Positions 47,301-59,460 of a stretch of 64,000 nucleotides of DNA are shown piece by piece (the first letter of the stretch is position 1; the number at the start of each line of letters is the position of its first letter). The DNA is from Cordia subcordata (taxonomy: Eukaryota > Streptophyta > Magnoliopsida > Boraginales > Cordiaceae). Made by a program: the position numbers and the translations under genes. Location: positions 13,989,501-14,053,500 of the forward strand of contig JAPTOF010000009.1 of the NCBI GenBank assembly GCA_028554755.1. The letters are read 5' to 3'. Under the pieces are notes generated by a model. It was not told the origin of the DNA, did no database searches, and saw only the letters and a program-made list of their open reading frames with translations.

Positions 47301-48272
47301 GATATGCTTATAGCTACTAAAAGCATATCTGCCATCGACGAATTAAAGAAGTAGCTGGGTGATGAGTTTGAGATGAAATATCTTGGAAGCAGCGAAGAAG
47401 ATTCTTGGCATGAAAACTTACAGGGATAAAAACATTGGGAAGCTGTTTTTGTCTCAACAGAGTTATATTGAGAAGGTGCTAGAGCGTTTAGGGATACATA
47501 AAGCAAAGCCTATAAATGTGCCGCTTGCTGCTCATTTCAAGTTGTCTACAAATTTGTCACCTAAAATTGAGGAGGATGTGGAGCATATATCTCATGTTTC
47601 ATACTCGAGTGCTGTTGGTAGCTTAATGTATGCTATGGTGTACACTCGTCCTGACATTTCATATATAGTTAGTGTTGTAAGCAGGTACATGGCATCACCT
47701 GGGAAAACACGCTAGGAAGTGGTGAAATGGATAATAAGATATTTGCATGGCACTGTGAATGTAAGTTTGCTATTTAGCAAGATGACTGGAGATTGCGCGA
47801 GGTTGGTAGGTTATTGTGATTCAGACTTTACAACTGATCTTAATAAGAGGAGATCTCTGACGGGTTACGTGTTTACGCTCTCTAAATGTGCTATCAGTTG
47901 AAAAGCGACATTATAGTCTATTGTGGCATTGTCAACTATTGAGGCGGAGTACATGGCGATTACAGAAGCTATGAAGGAGGCCATGTGATTACAAGGCCTG
48001 GTTCGTGATCTTGGACTGCAGCAAGATTAAAGTATAATATTTTGTGATAGCCAGAATGCAATTGATCTAATGAAGAATCAGATGTATCACGAGAGGACTA
48101 AACACATTAATGTCATAGATCTCTTTATCAGAGATGTTGTATCACAAGGGATCATATTGGTGCAAAGATATCTACTCATGAGAATCTAATAGATATAATG
48201 ACCTAGGTGGTTCCAGTCAGTAAGTTCAAGTATTGCTTGGACTTGGTTGCTATTTGTGGTGCGGAGCATTGA
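44327..48272 (+). pseudogene. gag-pol: Copia B gag-pol polyprotein, broken
   Basis: ATG at 44327 (MSSTGKKFEIEKFEG). Gag is open for 120 codons to a stop at 44684, then resumes. Zinc knuckle YFECSENGHIKKEC near 45030; protease ILDIGATFY near 45195, preceded by a stop; pre-integrase then integrase 45590-46540 with a disturbed core (NNGLKYC for the DNGxEY motif, PQQYEVAECMNRT); RVT_2 from [15 protein letters not shown] (46905) with frameshifts near 47080 and 47180; YSSAVGSLMYAMVYTRPDIS (47610); RNase H ending DLVAICGAEH with the stop at 48270. The protease Asp is present but the following Ser/Thr is Ile, as in copia A. About a dozen disruptions exclude function. Confidence 0.9.
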
Positions 48273-48344
48273 GTTCCTAGGGGCATTTGGTAGTGGGGAT
48301 GATTGGTATGTTGATTAGAACGAATACGTGCCAAAGTAGAGATT

Positions 48345-48672
48345 TGTTGATTGTGACCCGTATTCTTGGGCAACAAGAATAGCAAATTGCCTTATTAAGT
48401 TACCTTATTAGTTTGTTACCTTATTAGCACGTAATTAATAGGTTGCCTTTTCTGCTTAATAGGTTTAGGAAACTTGTGCACTATAAATATGTGGCAATAC
48501 TCATTGTATTATGTGTGGGAGAAAAACTAGAGTGTGAGCTTTGTAATATTCGCTCATCAATAGTAAATTGTTCTCTGTTGCCCGTGGATGTAGGCTTAAA
48601 ATCTAAACCACGTAAATTCTTGTGCCGTTTTCTTCTCGTATTCTTCGTGTTTGCATGTTTTTTCCCCTAACA
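48345..48672 (+). repeat. 3' LTR of copia B
   Basis: 328 bp ending CCCCTAACA. It is preceded by the purine-rich AAAGTAGAGATT (48333-48344), the polypurine tract. A TATA box TATAAATA lies at 48482-48489. Confidence 0.92.
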
Positions 48673-48677
48673 TCTTG

Positions 48678-49600
48678 GATACACAGCACATCTCTTATAC
48701 TAAGTATTAGTTAAGTTGAGGACACTCACCCAGGGCAGGGAACTACATTCAAACCCAGATCATGAATTATATCTGTTTCAAACTTTTACAATAGGAGCAT
48801 CCCTAGAGGATTAGTAAGTAGTTATACCATATCAAACCTCCCCATACATGATGCCCCTTCCCACTCGTATTCTTTTGCTCTTATTAATAAAATTTTGGAG
48901 AAATGTACCTCCCCTTCAATAAAGTAATTGAACACACAACCAAATATATAAATTACCAAATGTGGTACACAACTTATTTTCTATACATGCATGAAGCTGA
49001 AAAATCAGTTCAATAAATGGTCATGAGGGTAAACTTAACTAACCACCAAAATGGATTATACCAGAGTGGGTATTGATTCCCAACAAAAAAGAAGCCATGA
49101 AAGTTTTGTATTAGCACATAAAGAACAAGTTTGAATTAATATATCATAGCAAATTTGAGTTTCCCTATATATATTAGATGAAAATGATGAGAGCCCAGAA
49201 ATACAAAGATTGAAAGAAACTTCTAGCATAAAGCCAAAATGGCATCAAACCAACAAAACCCTTCTTTTTTTTTCTCATGTCTAAATTGCTATGGAATTTG
49301 ATTACCTCTGGCTTTTGTTTGGGTTCTTAAGTTGATTTATAGTGTTGCCAATGGATTTTCCATTCCCAGTAGAGCTTTTCTTCTGAACCATGATCAACTT
49401 TGCATTTCCTGGAGGTAGAGGCAAAGCTCATTTTCCGTTTCCATTAGAGCTTTTCTTCTTATCCAATATGATCGACTTCACATTTTTTAGAGGTGGATGC
49501 GTAGCTGTTTCTGAATCGTCTTCTCAGAAGATCCATTTCTAATTTATGCTGTGGAGGAAGATGAATATTTTTTCTTTCCTATGATGAAATCCATGTTTTT
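48678..49600. other. Non-coding spacer with a possible decayed coding remnant
   Basis: Mostly AT-rich without genes. On the minus strand at about 49300-49545 an interrupted frame contains two similar peptides, one near PPLKNVKSIILDKKKSSNGNG and one near PPGNAKLIMVQKKSSTGNG, followed by a stop. This imperfect internal repeat suggests an exon remnant or small pseudogene of unknown function; I do not recognise it. Confidence 0.3.
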
Positions 49601-49929
49601 GTAGCTTATGGCTTGTGCTCTAGTATATGTTTTCTTAGGTTATTATTGTTAGTAAATAAACTTGATTTAGGATTTGGATTTGTTATTTAGTCTTAGTTAA
49701 ATTAGTATTGGTTTATTGGTTATTTTTCTAGTCTAATTAGGATTAATCAATTAGTTATTTTAATATGTAAACGATTGGTAGAACTAAATTCTATTTAGTT
49801 TTGGATTGATGAAATAGTCTATATATAGGAGTGAAAGCTTTTAATTGTAGATGCCCAAGTTAGAAGAAATAATAAAGTTTCATATATTCTATCTATATTC
49901 AAAATAGCATCTTCCACTTTCTAAAAAAG
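49600..49929 (+). repeat. Part of the 5' LTR of copia D
   Basis: Non-coding sequence with a TATA box CTATATATAGG (49819-49829), ending just before the degenerate primer site GGTATCTAGAGTT (about 49930-49943). The left boundary is not determined and no 3' LTR was found. Confidence 0.5.
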
Positions 49930-49954
49930 GGGTATCTAGAGTTAGGGAAATGTG

Positions 49955-50354
49955 ATGGCTAATGGGATGCTTCCGTTTTAATTCCTTCGCCTGACGAAGG
50001 ATAATTATGATAATTGGAAAATTTATTTGAAGGCCCTTCTTGGTTTTTAAGATGCTTGGGAGATTATAGAAAAAGGCTACATGTGACCTGATGAAAACGC
50101 AACCTTGAGTTAAGCTCAAAAGGACGCATTGACAAGAAGTCGCAAAAAAGATGAACAAGCTTTTTCAATCATCCATCTATATTTAGATGAAGTGATGTTT
50201 GAGAAGATCGCATCTGCAAACACCACGAAGAAAGCATAAGAAATTCTCCAAAAATCCCAAAAGAGAGTAGACAGAGTGAAAAAGGTTCATCTTCAAACTT
50301 TAAAAAGAGAGTTCGAATATTTCCATATGAATTATACTGAATCTATAACAGATT
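49955..50354 (+). pseudogene. gag: Copia D gag, N-terminal half
   Basis: ATG at 49955 with the copia Gag pattern: LRLTKDNYDNWKIYLKALLG, DAWEIIEKGY, AFSIIHLYLDEVMFEKIASA, LKREFEYFHMNYTESITD. Several in-frame stops. Interrupted after ESITD by element C, with the target bases AGATT at 50350-50354. The frame resumes beyond 61533. Confidence 0.85.
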
Positions 50355-51514
50355 TGATGCCTAAAGAATGAATCTAAGAGGGGGGTGAATTGGATTAATG
50401 GCAAAAAAAGAATTTAAAAACTTTAACAAATAATTCAAACAATAGTACACACAAAATATGAAAAATATACTTGAAATGTAAAAAGCTTAGGGTTAGAAGA
50501 TCAAATGCAAGGATTTAGAGTAGTTCAAACTCCCGAGGGCCTAGTCCACTATCTAAGGTCTTCCCTTGGGGTTTTGAAAACTTCACTAGTGAATTGGTTT
50601 CTTGCTTAGTATGTTGTAGAAATATAGAACAACGATCACAACCCTTGTTTCACCATAAGGACCATAAGTATTAACCTGATACTTGAGGATTTCAATCCTT
50701 CACTTTTTGATAGAAAATGTCTCACAACTATGCTACCCAAGAGTAAAGAACACACTTAATGTAATAGTAAGTGATGGTTTTTACAAGAACTTCTATTGAG
50801 CAAGTATACAAGAGGTATATAAACCTTCCTATATTACTCTAAGTAGATAGATAATTTATGAGCTCAAAGACTTGATCAAAGAATGCCAATGATATGCAAT
50901 CAATGAAGATGAAATAAATGAAGCAAGATTTGCAAGAGAGAGCATGAATATTAAAAGGGTTGAATAAATGCTCTTGGTCAAGTTATGTCTGGAGTTTGGA
51001 GCATGAGATGTATTTATAATAGCCAAAAATTAAAATCTCAATGTTCAAAAAATGTACTGCAAAAAAGTACATTTACTGGCTGATCACCCTCAGCCTCCAG
51101 GCACACTGGATCTACTGACTGACCCTACCAGTGAACTGGTACCCCAGCCGCCACAAAATCAAATTAAAGGTTTCTAGAAAAAGCGACTAGGCATACTCGG
51201 CATTCAACACCTTAGAAGGTAACTACTGATAACCCTTATCGGTTAGTCGGTACAACTATAAGAAAAGCTGGAAAAGTAAACCACTTTACACTAATCACTT
51301 TTGTTACAGTACAAAATATGAATGTTTTTCTATAGTTTATAGGCTCAATGCACATAACAAACACTCAACACTCACTTTACATTAATTGCAAAGCATCTAT
51401 CACATGAAGCATTTATTGCAGAAGCTCAAATCTTTACTAAAACAGCATACTTTGCAGATTTTTGGTTGAAAAGAGTCCAATATAAATACATATATATATA
51501 CATATATATGTATA

Positions 51515-51554
<40 letters not shown>

Positions 51555-52383
51555 TATGTATATGTATACCATATCCATAATACATGCAATTTTGAGTAGA
51601 ATACACTTAATCATAAATGCAAAGTGACAACCTATTTTTCTTTCAAAAAAAATGCTGTAGGAATTTGATTTAAGAAGCTTAAAAGCACATGTCCTTGCAA
51701 ACTAAAAGATATATACAACATGCAAAGCTATTGACCAATAAATAAAGCAATAACTTAAGTTTAAATCATGATAGCAATGTAATAATCTTAAAAATACTAC
51801 AGGACTAGAGTTAAAAACATGCTAGATTTCATGCTAATACAATCTACAAGATATGCAATAGAATTATCCAACATGTAAAGCAAGTATCGAAAGTATAAAG
51901 CTATACTTATAGGTTAAAGATGCTTTTACTGCGTGAAATAAGTTAAATGCATGTTATATACTTATATATACTAGTAAGAAGAAGACATAAGAGCATGCTA
52001 AGGCTAATATATACTTGATTTATGAAAAAAATTTGCAGAGAACAAAATGCAAGTATACAAATAAAGTCATTTTGATGAAAAACACATTAAGGAGAAAAGA
52101 TGATCTAAAATGCAAATATGCAAGTGCAATTCATATGTATTTGAGCTCATAAAAAAGTCCATCTACTAAGATCAATTTGACAAGATATAATCTATGAAGA
52201 CCTTTTATAATTTCTCTATGTACTTCAAGCTCAAGATCTTCAAACGCCTCCAATTTGATCACCAAGACTTCATAATACTCAAGTCTTCAAGCTAAGCTCA
52301 ATTATACTCAAGAAAAAGCAATTTAAACAATTTAGCATAATAATGACATCATCAAAACATAATTGAAACATATAAATCCAACA
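50355..52383 (-). repeat. 3' LTR of C
   Basis: 2029 bp, starting TGATGCCTAAAGAATGAATC and ending AAATCCAACA on the plus strand. It contains a TA/CATA microsatellite at about 51488-51565 that is much longer than in the partner LTR. The AAAAGGGGAGAC tract next to it (minus strand, 52384-52395) is the polypurine tract. Confidence 0.93.
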
Positions 52384-52852
52384 GTCTCCCCTTTTTGATG
52401 ATGACAACCCATTATATTAAAATTGCTATAAATTGAACATAGCTCCCCCTCAACACATGCATTAAGTATATTTAGCCAAAAACAAAGCAAAGTGATATAT
52501 GTAAACACCTCAAAATATATATAAACACTATATAAATACTATAAATACGTCTTCTCCCCCTTTGGCATCATCAAAACATAGCCTCAATAGGGAAGAGATA
52601 AAGTTGAGCCATTAATGTGAAGAGATATCATTATTTGGCTCCACACAAGGATGCATACATAGAATCCTAGCAAATAACGATATAACGATATACTAAGAAT
52701 TACCAATACTAAGAAACACTCAAGCAAGTAGAAAGAAAGCATTCATAAATATTTAAAGTAGTAAACCAAAGTAGTGCAAATGAAAGAAAATGTTTGGAAA
52801 TCCTAAGAGAATGGGAATTTAGGTAAATAGAAAAAAGGACATAAGAGGTAAG
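52384..52852 (-). other. 3' untranslated region of C
   Basis: Non-coding. It has two purine-rich minus-strand tracts (52384-52397 and about 52552-52562), a feature reported for Sireviruses, and ends at the C-terminus of the extra ORF. Confidence 0.6.
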
Positions 52853-54220
52853 CTAGTGACTAGGCCCGGGTTGGTTATCCACAATTCCTAGGTGAAGCTT
52901 GATCTTCCGTATATCTCTAGCCAAGTCCTCAATTCTTGTTCGCTGTGCCTTGGCTAAGCTATCAGCCCGTGCATTCACTGTGTTAAATCTAAATTGCATC
53001 GCTTCACTCATTGCCTCTATACGATCAAGTATACGATTTATCACCCTATCATTAGCATTCTTGGATCTTAGCTCAGAGCGTTGGCCTGCTTCTTCGTCAT
53101 TCTCGGTCGTGCTTCAAGATCTTCTTCTTTTTCCTCTTCTTCCTCATCCTCGTCGTCTTCTTCTTTATTTCCTCTCATTTTCTATTCTAATGCCACCTCA
53201 TCATCCTCATGGAAGAAGTCAAAAGTAGTCTTGGTTCTAATCTTTTCAACAATGAGCCTTCTAGTGGCAAGAAGAAGGTCATCAAATTCACTTTTATACA
53301 TCCATCTATCCCCCTAATAAAAGATATGCATGGACTTAAAAGCATGCAAGTCCATTCTCCAACTTCTATCAAACTGAGTAAATTCATGATTCAGCAACGA
53401 CACACCCTTGTTCTTAAAAATCTTAGTCAAAAACATGCCATATGGTAACCCAGTTTTCCTTGCATGCACATTTTTCATGTGGCACAAGATAATGTCAGGT
53501 AAGTCAATTTTCTTATCCTGATGTAGGAGATATAGAATATATTCCTTAGCTTGATACAAATTTCTATCATGCATATCTCTAGGAATCAGATTAGCCATTA
53601 ACAACTTAACCAAAGCCTTATTTTTAGGAGATAGCTGCTTCCACTTAGGTAAACAATTAGTACGATAATTTGGCCTACCCTATACAAAGTCATATATTGG
53701 TTGCCTCTCAACCCCTCATGGAAAACCCTTAAAATCATAAGGCTGGATATCATTTTTATGATTTGGAATATTAAAAAGGGTCCGAATGTCCAAAGCATCT
53801 AAAGTAAAGTGTACTCCAGCCACAGTAGTATCAATGTTAGTACTATATAAATCATCAGCTTCTATATTCTTATAGAATTGACGAACTAATCTAGAATAAA
53901 CAAAATCCTCAGTAGTCATGTATGTAAGCCAACCTCGATCATTCACAAGCTTCACAATATTCATGTTTTGAAGTTCATTTTGGACAATGCACTTACCAGG
54001 AATTATGTGCTTGCCCGAGTAGTCTATTTGTCCAACAGGTAGTGTACGTGAAGAATCCCTTGATAATGAAGATAGAGGTGAATCATCTCTTCTTCTACGT
54101 TTACTTGGAGCACGTGAAATGTTTGAACATAAGGGACCCACCTCATGCACGTTCCTCAAGGCTCTCCCACGTCTTCTACCTCCCTTATTTCCTCTTTTTG
54201 TATTTGTCGTGAAGTTTTAG
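52853..54220 (-). pseudogene. Extra ORF downstream of RNase H in C
   Basis: Reads leftward as 54159-53716, 53798-53598, 53613-53314 and 53044-52853, joined by frameshifts. An N-terminal Arg/Ser-rich stretch (SKRRRRDDSPLSSLSRDSS) resembles a nuclear-localisation region. The middle (DRGWLTYMTTEDFVYSRLVR to GVHFTLDALDIRTLFNIP) fits the 'putative plant transposon protein' domain (Transposase_32 type), in my judgement. The C-terminal 63 codons form a helical, probably coiled-coil tail. The position matches the ORF often called env-like in Sireviruses, but I see no signal peptide or membrane segment. Its function is unknown. Confidence 0.7.
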
Positions 54221-54799
54221 GGTTTTGGATTAAAAAAGAAGAAAGAGTGAAATGGGTGTGATTGAGAAAAGACATTTGAAGTTTTAGGGTTTTGGATTAA
54301 AAAAGAAGAGAAAGAGTGAAATAGGTGTGATTGAGAAAGGACATTTCAAGTGAAAGATGAGTTTAATGAAGTGGATTTAATGTTTATGGAAGAAATTTGA
54401 GAGAAAATAAAAGGATTTTAGATTTGGAAGAAAGATTTTAAGAGAGAAGATGAGAGGTTTTGAAATAGAGGGTTTAAAAATTGGAGAATCTGCCACCTAA
54501 TGCTTATATATACAAGCATTAAAAACTTACCTATCGGCTAGCCGGTACGAGGGGGTCCCCCGGTACTCTCAACCGGTTAAACCAGATAGCAGAGATCATT
54601 ACTGACTAACCCACTGGCTAGCCGGTGCCTCCCCAGATGAGAGAAATTGCTCTTTTCCTTTATTGGCTGACCTACTCTCAATTAATACCTAAAAAAATTG
54701 AAAACAAGATTTTTCAAAGTTGGAAAATGCCCAACTCCTTTCTAATGCTTAAAAATTGATTTAATGCAAAGGTTTTGTGAACATATAGGCTAATTGATG

Positions 54800-55357
54800 T
54801 TAGGTATCAACAAAATTGAGCACAACATCATCTTTTTGCATATAATCACGAATAAAATAATGTGTAATCTCTATGTGTTTAGTTCTAAAGTGTTGAATTG
54901 GGTTCTTGGTGAGGTTAATTGCACTTGTATTATCACATATAATAGGAACATGCTCAAATATAACACCATAATCAAGCAAAGTTTCTTTCATCCAAAGAAC
55001 TTATGCAACACAATTTCCTACCGCATTATACTCTGAGTTAGCCGTTGAGAGTGCTACACAATTTTATTTTCTACTTGACCATGAAACTAAGCAATTACCA
55101 AAAAAAATGACAAGTTCCACTTGTGCTTTTTCTATCGGTTTTACAACCAGTAAAGTCAGCATCGGAATAACCTGCTAGTTCAAAATTAGTTCCTTTAGGA
55201 TACCAAAGCCTTAGCTCTTGCGTTCCTTTAAGGTATCTATAAATGCTTTTAATAGCAAGTAAATGAGACTCCTAAGGACAAGATTGAAAATGAGCACATA
55301 AGCATAGGACAAACATAATATCGGGTCTAGAGGCGGTTAAATAAAGTAAGCTCCCAA
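54800..55357 (-). pseudogene. pol: C RNase H region
   Basis: Contains MIGSLLYLTASRPDIMFVLC (55350), YRYLKGTQELRLWYPKG, AGYSDADFTGCKTDRKSTSG (55160) and, in 54991-54800, PIQHFRTKHIEITHYFIRDY, the copia RNase H pattern. Frameshifts near 55080 and stops disrupt it. In a live element it degrades the RNA strand of the hybrid during reverse transcription. Confidence 0.85.
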
Positions 55358-56050
55358 TCATACCTCTATACCTCTTTCCATCCGCGAGCTTACCGTTTTC
55401 ATCCTTATCAAGTTGTTAAAGGTGCTCATTGGAGTTCCAATATCTTTTGCTCCATCAAATCCAAACTTCTTGAATAGTTCTTTTGTGTACTTAGCTTGAT
55501 TGATGAAAATTCCTTCTTTTGTTAGTTTGATTTGAAGTCCAAGGAAGAATGTGAGCTCTCCCATCATGCTCATTTCAAATTCACTATGCATGCACTTAGA
55601 AAAGCTCTCACAAATATATTCAGTAGTGGAACCAACGATTGTATCATCAACATATATTTGTACAACTAGTATGTCTTTACTATCATGCTTTACAAATAAA
55701 GTTGAGTTAAGTTTACCTCTTATGAAGCCATTTTCAACCAAGAATCCACTTAGTCTCTCATACCATGCTCTAGGTGCTTGCATTAGTCCATACAATGCTT
55801 TTTCAAGCTTAAAAACACGGTTATGATAGATAGGGTCCTCAAAACTTGGAGGTTGAGCCACATACACTTCTTCATTAATATAGCCATTCAAGAAAGCACT
55901 TTTTACTTTCATTTGATACAATTTGAAGTTCATAAAGCATGCAAAGGCAAGTAACATTCTAATTGATTCAAATCTAGCAACAGAAGCAAAGGTTTCATCA
56001 TAATCAATACCTTTTTCTTGTTTATAACCTTGTGCAATTAATCTAGCCTT
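55358..56050 (-). pseudogene. pol: C reverse transcriptase
   Basis: A 199-codon open stretch (55957-55358) of RVT_2 with QMKVKSAFLNGYINEEVYV, FKLEKALYGLMQAPRAWYER, the catalytic YVDDTI (about 55655) and LTFFLGLQIK. The upstream part (GCTTCTGTTGC-encoded ARFES region and KGYKQEK-like text near 55970-56050) is frame-broken. The catalytic YVDD is intact, so this is the best preserved pol segment of C. Confidence 0.88.
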
Positions 56051-57800
56051 GTTTCTAGTTACTATGCTAGATTCATCTAACTTGTTTATAAAAACCCGTT
56101 TAGTTCCAATTATAAATTGATTTTTAGGCTTTTCAACAAGTTTCTACACGTTGTTCCTTTCAAATTGATTAAGTTCCTCTTGAATGGAATTTATCCAAGT
56201 ATCATTAAGCAAAGCATCATGCATATTTTTAGGTTCAACTTGAGACAAGAAAGTAAGATGATTATATATATTTCTCAAAGAAGATATTTTTTATCACCTT
56301 TTGAGGGTTCACCAATGATTTGGGAAAGGGGATGATAACTAATAAATTTATAAGTTCTCGGCAAGTTATCATGCTTATTATGTACCACATTCTCATCATC
56401 ACATTGCACATCAACATGCTCCTTTTGTTTATCCTCATGACATGCATCATCAAATTTATTTCCTTTATCTAGGCCAAGATTGCTCAAATTCTTTTGAATG
56501 GTAACAATATCAACATCATCACATTTAGAATCAAGACAATTTATTAAATTTCACATTGATAATCTCTTCAACAACCATGGTTCTTTTATTATGAACCCTA
56601 TATGCCTTACTAGATGAAGAATAGCCAAGAAATATGCCATCATCGGATTTAGCATCAAATTTGCCAAGATTGTCTTTTTCATTCAAGATGTAACATGCAC
56701 AACCAAAAGTTTTGAAATATGAAATATTTGGTTTTCTCCTTTTCCAAAGTTCATAATGGGTTTTGTTAAGACCTTTTCAAATGATGCAACGATTGATCAC
56801 ATAACATGTAGTGTTGACGGCCTTGACCCAAAAATAACTAGGCAAGTTGTTTTTATAAAGCATTGTTCTTGCCATTTCTTGTAAAGATCAATTTTTTTCT
56901 TTTAACAACTCCATTTTGTTGTGGTGTTCTAGGTGCTGAAAAATCGTGAGAGATACAATTTTCTTAGCAAAAAGATTTCAAAGTTTGATTTGTAAATTCG
57001 GTATCTCTATCACTTCTTATAGTTGAAATCAAATTGCCTTTTTCATTTTCAACACATTTGCAAAACTTTATAAACTCATTTGATGTGTCCTTTTTATGTT
57101 CAAGAAAAATTACCCATTTAAATCTAGAAAATCATCAACAATTAACAAAGCATACAACTTACCACCCAAGCTAGCAACCCTATTGGGTTCAAACCAATCC
57201 ATATGCAAAAGTTCTAATGGTTTAGAGGTTGAAATCACATTCTTGCTTTTGAAAGATTCCCTAGTTTGTTTACCAAGTTTGCATGCACGACACATATTGT
57301 TACCAATATATTTAGATTTAGGCAAACCTCCAACAAGATCTAGATTAGCAAGTTTGTTTACGGAATCTACATTAGCATGACCTAGTCGCCTATGCCAAAG
57401 CCATGTATTCTCATTCATAGCACTCAAGCATTTAACATTTTGATCATGCAAATTATTAAAGTCAAAAGTATACACATTACCATGCCTCATGCCAACAAAT
57501 ACAACATTACCATATTTGTCAACTATCTCACATGAAGAAGCTTTAAAATTAACAGATAAATCTTTATCATATAGTTGACTAATAATAAGCAAATTGTGTT
57601 TCAAGCCATGTACAAGTAAAACATTCTCAAAACATAATTTAGACTTGTTACCGACATCTCCAATGCCAATTATTCTTCCTTTGGAGTTGCCTCTAAAAGT
57701 AACAAATCCTTCACTCTTTTCCTTGAGTGAGAAGAATTTTGATTTGTCACCCATTATGTGCCTTGAGCATCCACTATCCAAGAACCATTTTCCACTATCT
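56051..57800 (-). pseudogene. pol: C protease and integrase
   Basis: Protease motif MDSGCSRHIMGD at 57781, then pre-integrase WLWHRRLGHANVDSVNKL (about 57395), a Cys pair CRACKLGKQ, and the integrase start LLHMDWFEP (57215); open for 223 codons to 57110. Beyond it the core is frame-broken: IRSDRDTEF (57000) and TPQQNGVVKRKK (56930), where the catalytic Glu is Lys. The connecting segment to RT has several stops. Protease first, then integrase, then RT confirms Ty1/copia. Confidence 0.87.
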
Positions 57801-58018
57801 CCAGAGGATGCAAGGTAAACTTACACAATTAAATCAAACATGGCTTGGTACCCAAGGCTTGTTGGGTCCCTGAACATTAGTTCTAGTTCCTCTAAGAGCC
57901 TATATTAAGTTGTATTTTTTTTTCTCACCATATCTTCTAATAAAGCATTTATGTGAAGCATGCCCATTTCTACAATAATAGTTGAATGTAACTTTAGGAG
58001 CACTTGAAGAAGATTCTT

Positions 58019-58501
58019 TTACAAAATACTTTTTGTAAAGATCATGCCTCTTTTGAAAAACATTCTTAACTTTTGAATAATCAATCTTGGAAGAGCTTGG
58101 TTTCTTTTCAAGAATTTCATGTAAGAATTTTGTTTCAAAGATGAATTATAATCAATCCTGGCTTTATCAAAGACATGATTTCTAGGCAAGGCATTCAAAT
58201 TTTTGGTTCCATTTGTAAATTTTGAAACCACATTTTCTAAATCATTGACCTTTGCTTTCAAATCTTCATTTTCTTTTTGTAAATCAATGTTGGTTTTCTT
58301 CTTTTCCAAATTCTTTTTCAAACTCTCATTTTCCATGCAAACATCATGTAATTTATTTTCAAAAGACAAAACATTTTCCTTAAGTTCCTTGTTTTTGTTA
58401 ACCATCTTCTTAAACTCTATAAGAATCTCATTATACATTTCCTCTAATTCTTCATAAGAACTATTTTCATCAAAAAATACATAGTTTGGACTCCGAGTCA
58501 C
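58019..58501 (-). pseudogene. gag: C Gag C-terminal coiled-coil segment
   Basis: 160 codons dominated by heptad-like Leu/Lys/Glu text (SYEELEEMYNEILIEFKKMV; NESLKKNLEKKKTN; KENEDLKAKVNDLENVVSKF). A long coiled coil after the zinc knuckle is typical of Sirevirus Gag. It overlaps the preceding frame by about 30 bases, implying a frameshift. Confidence 0.8.
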
Positions 58502-59460
58502 TCCAAGTAGCCTTCAAGGTCTTCTTTTTGAATTTCTTCTCATCCTTCTTCCTCAATGGATACTTTGCTTTGACATGTCCTGATTTCTTGCATTTAAAAC
58601 AAATTAATTCTTTACTAGTCTCACCTTTACTTACCTCTCTCCTTTGTCCTTTCTTTGGATTGAACTTTTGCTTCCTCATGAATCTCTTGAATTTGGAGAA
58701 CATGGCACTTTCATCATCATCTTCACTCTCACTTTCACTTGTTGATTCTTGTGGTGTGGCCTTGAGAACAATAGTTTTGCTGGCCTTTGGTTGTTTCTCT
58801 AGCTTTTTGAGCTCCAATTCATGAGTCATGAGTGATCCAACAAGTTTACTCAATTATAAAGTGTTGAGGTCCTTGGACTCCTTGATGGCTGTAGTCTTTG
58901 GTAGCCAAGGTATTGGCAGGCTTGTCAAGAGCTTCCTTACAAGCTCCGCATTCTCATAGTTCTTGCCAAGATACTTCAAGGAGTTAACAATTTCAATAAA
59001 TCTTGAAAACATTTTCTCAATATTTTCATCCAGAAGCATAGAGAACATTTCATATTTATGCACAAGCATGCTAATCCTAATTTCTTTAACTTGATTAATG
59101 CTTTCATGTGTGACCTCTAGTTGATCCCATATCTCCTTAGCCGTGGTGCATCCTATGATTTTGTTGAATTCAAAGGGATCTAATGCAAGGTAAAGGTAGT
59201 AAATGGCATTAGCATTTGCTTCAATTAATTTTATATCATCCTTATCCCATTTTTCTTTCGGTATAGGGACCTTTACACCATTTACTTCTTTGGAGGGGAT
59301 ACTAGGTCCATTTACTATGGTTTTCCATGCAACATAATCATTGGCTTGCAAAAATATTCTCATTCTAAGCTTTCAAAATGGATAGTTGGTTCCATCAAAG
59401 TATGAGACTCTAGTGGTGGAAAGGCCTTCTTGAATTCTATGTGCTATGATCTTTAGCTCT
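58470..59460 (-). pseudogene. gag: C Gag core and zinc knuckle
   Basis: Upstream text FDGTNYPF is followed by a stop where Trp is expected (about 59377), then KLRMRIFLQANDYVAWKTIV. The UBN2-type body continues (AKEIWDQLEVTHESINQVKE, LTSLPIPWLPKTTAIKESKD) to a TAA at 58854, then SKLVGSLMTHELELKKLEKQ, an acidic SESESEDDDES stretch and the knuckle CFKCKKSGHVKAKYP, whose last Cys is Tyr. Two stops and the lost Cys show it is inactive. Confidence 0.88.

Larger units (their letters stand above)
43047..48672 (+). mobile_element. Copia B, complete structure, plus strand
   Basis: 5626 bp with LTRs at 43047-43455 and 48345-48672, both starting TGTTGATTGTG and ending (T/A)ACA, and TCTTG duplications at 43042-43046 and 48673-48677. 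Primer site, leader, gag-pol and polypurine tract are all in place. It is the same family as copia A, in opposite orientation. The coding region is broken throughout, so it is structurally complete but dead. Confidence 0.95.

Noticed and set aside
52899..53317. Ser-rich plus-strand frames
   Set aside because: Antisense to the C-terminal part of the extra ORF of C, which has the recognisable domain and coiled-coil pattern.
52853..54220. Envelope glycoprotein in the Sirevirus-like element
   Set aside because: No signal peptide, membrane segment or fusion-like stretch is visible in the ORF; only its position suggests the name.
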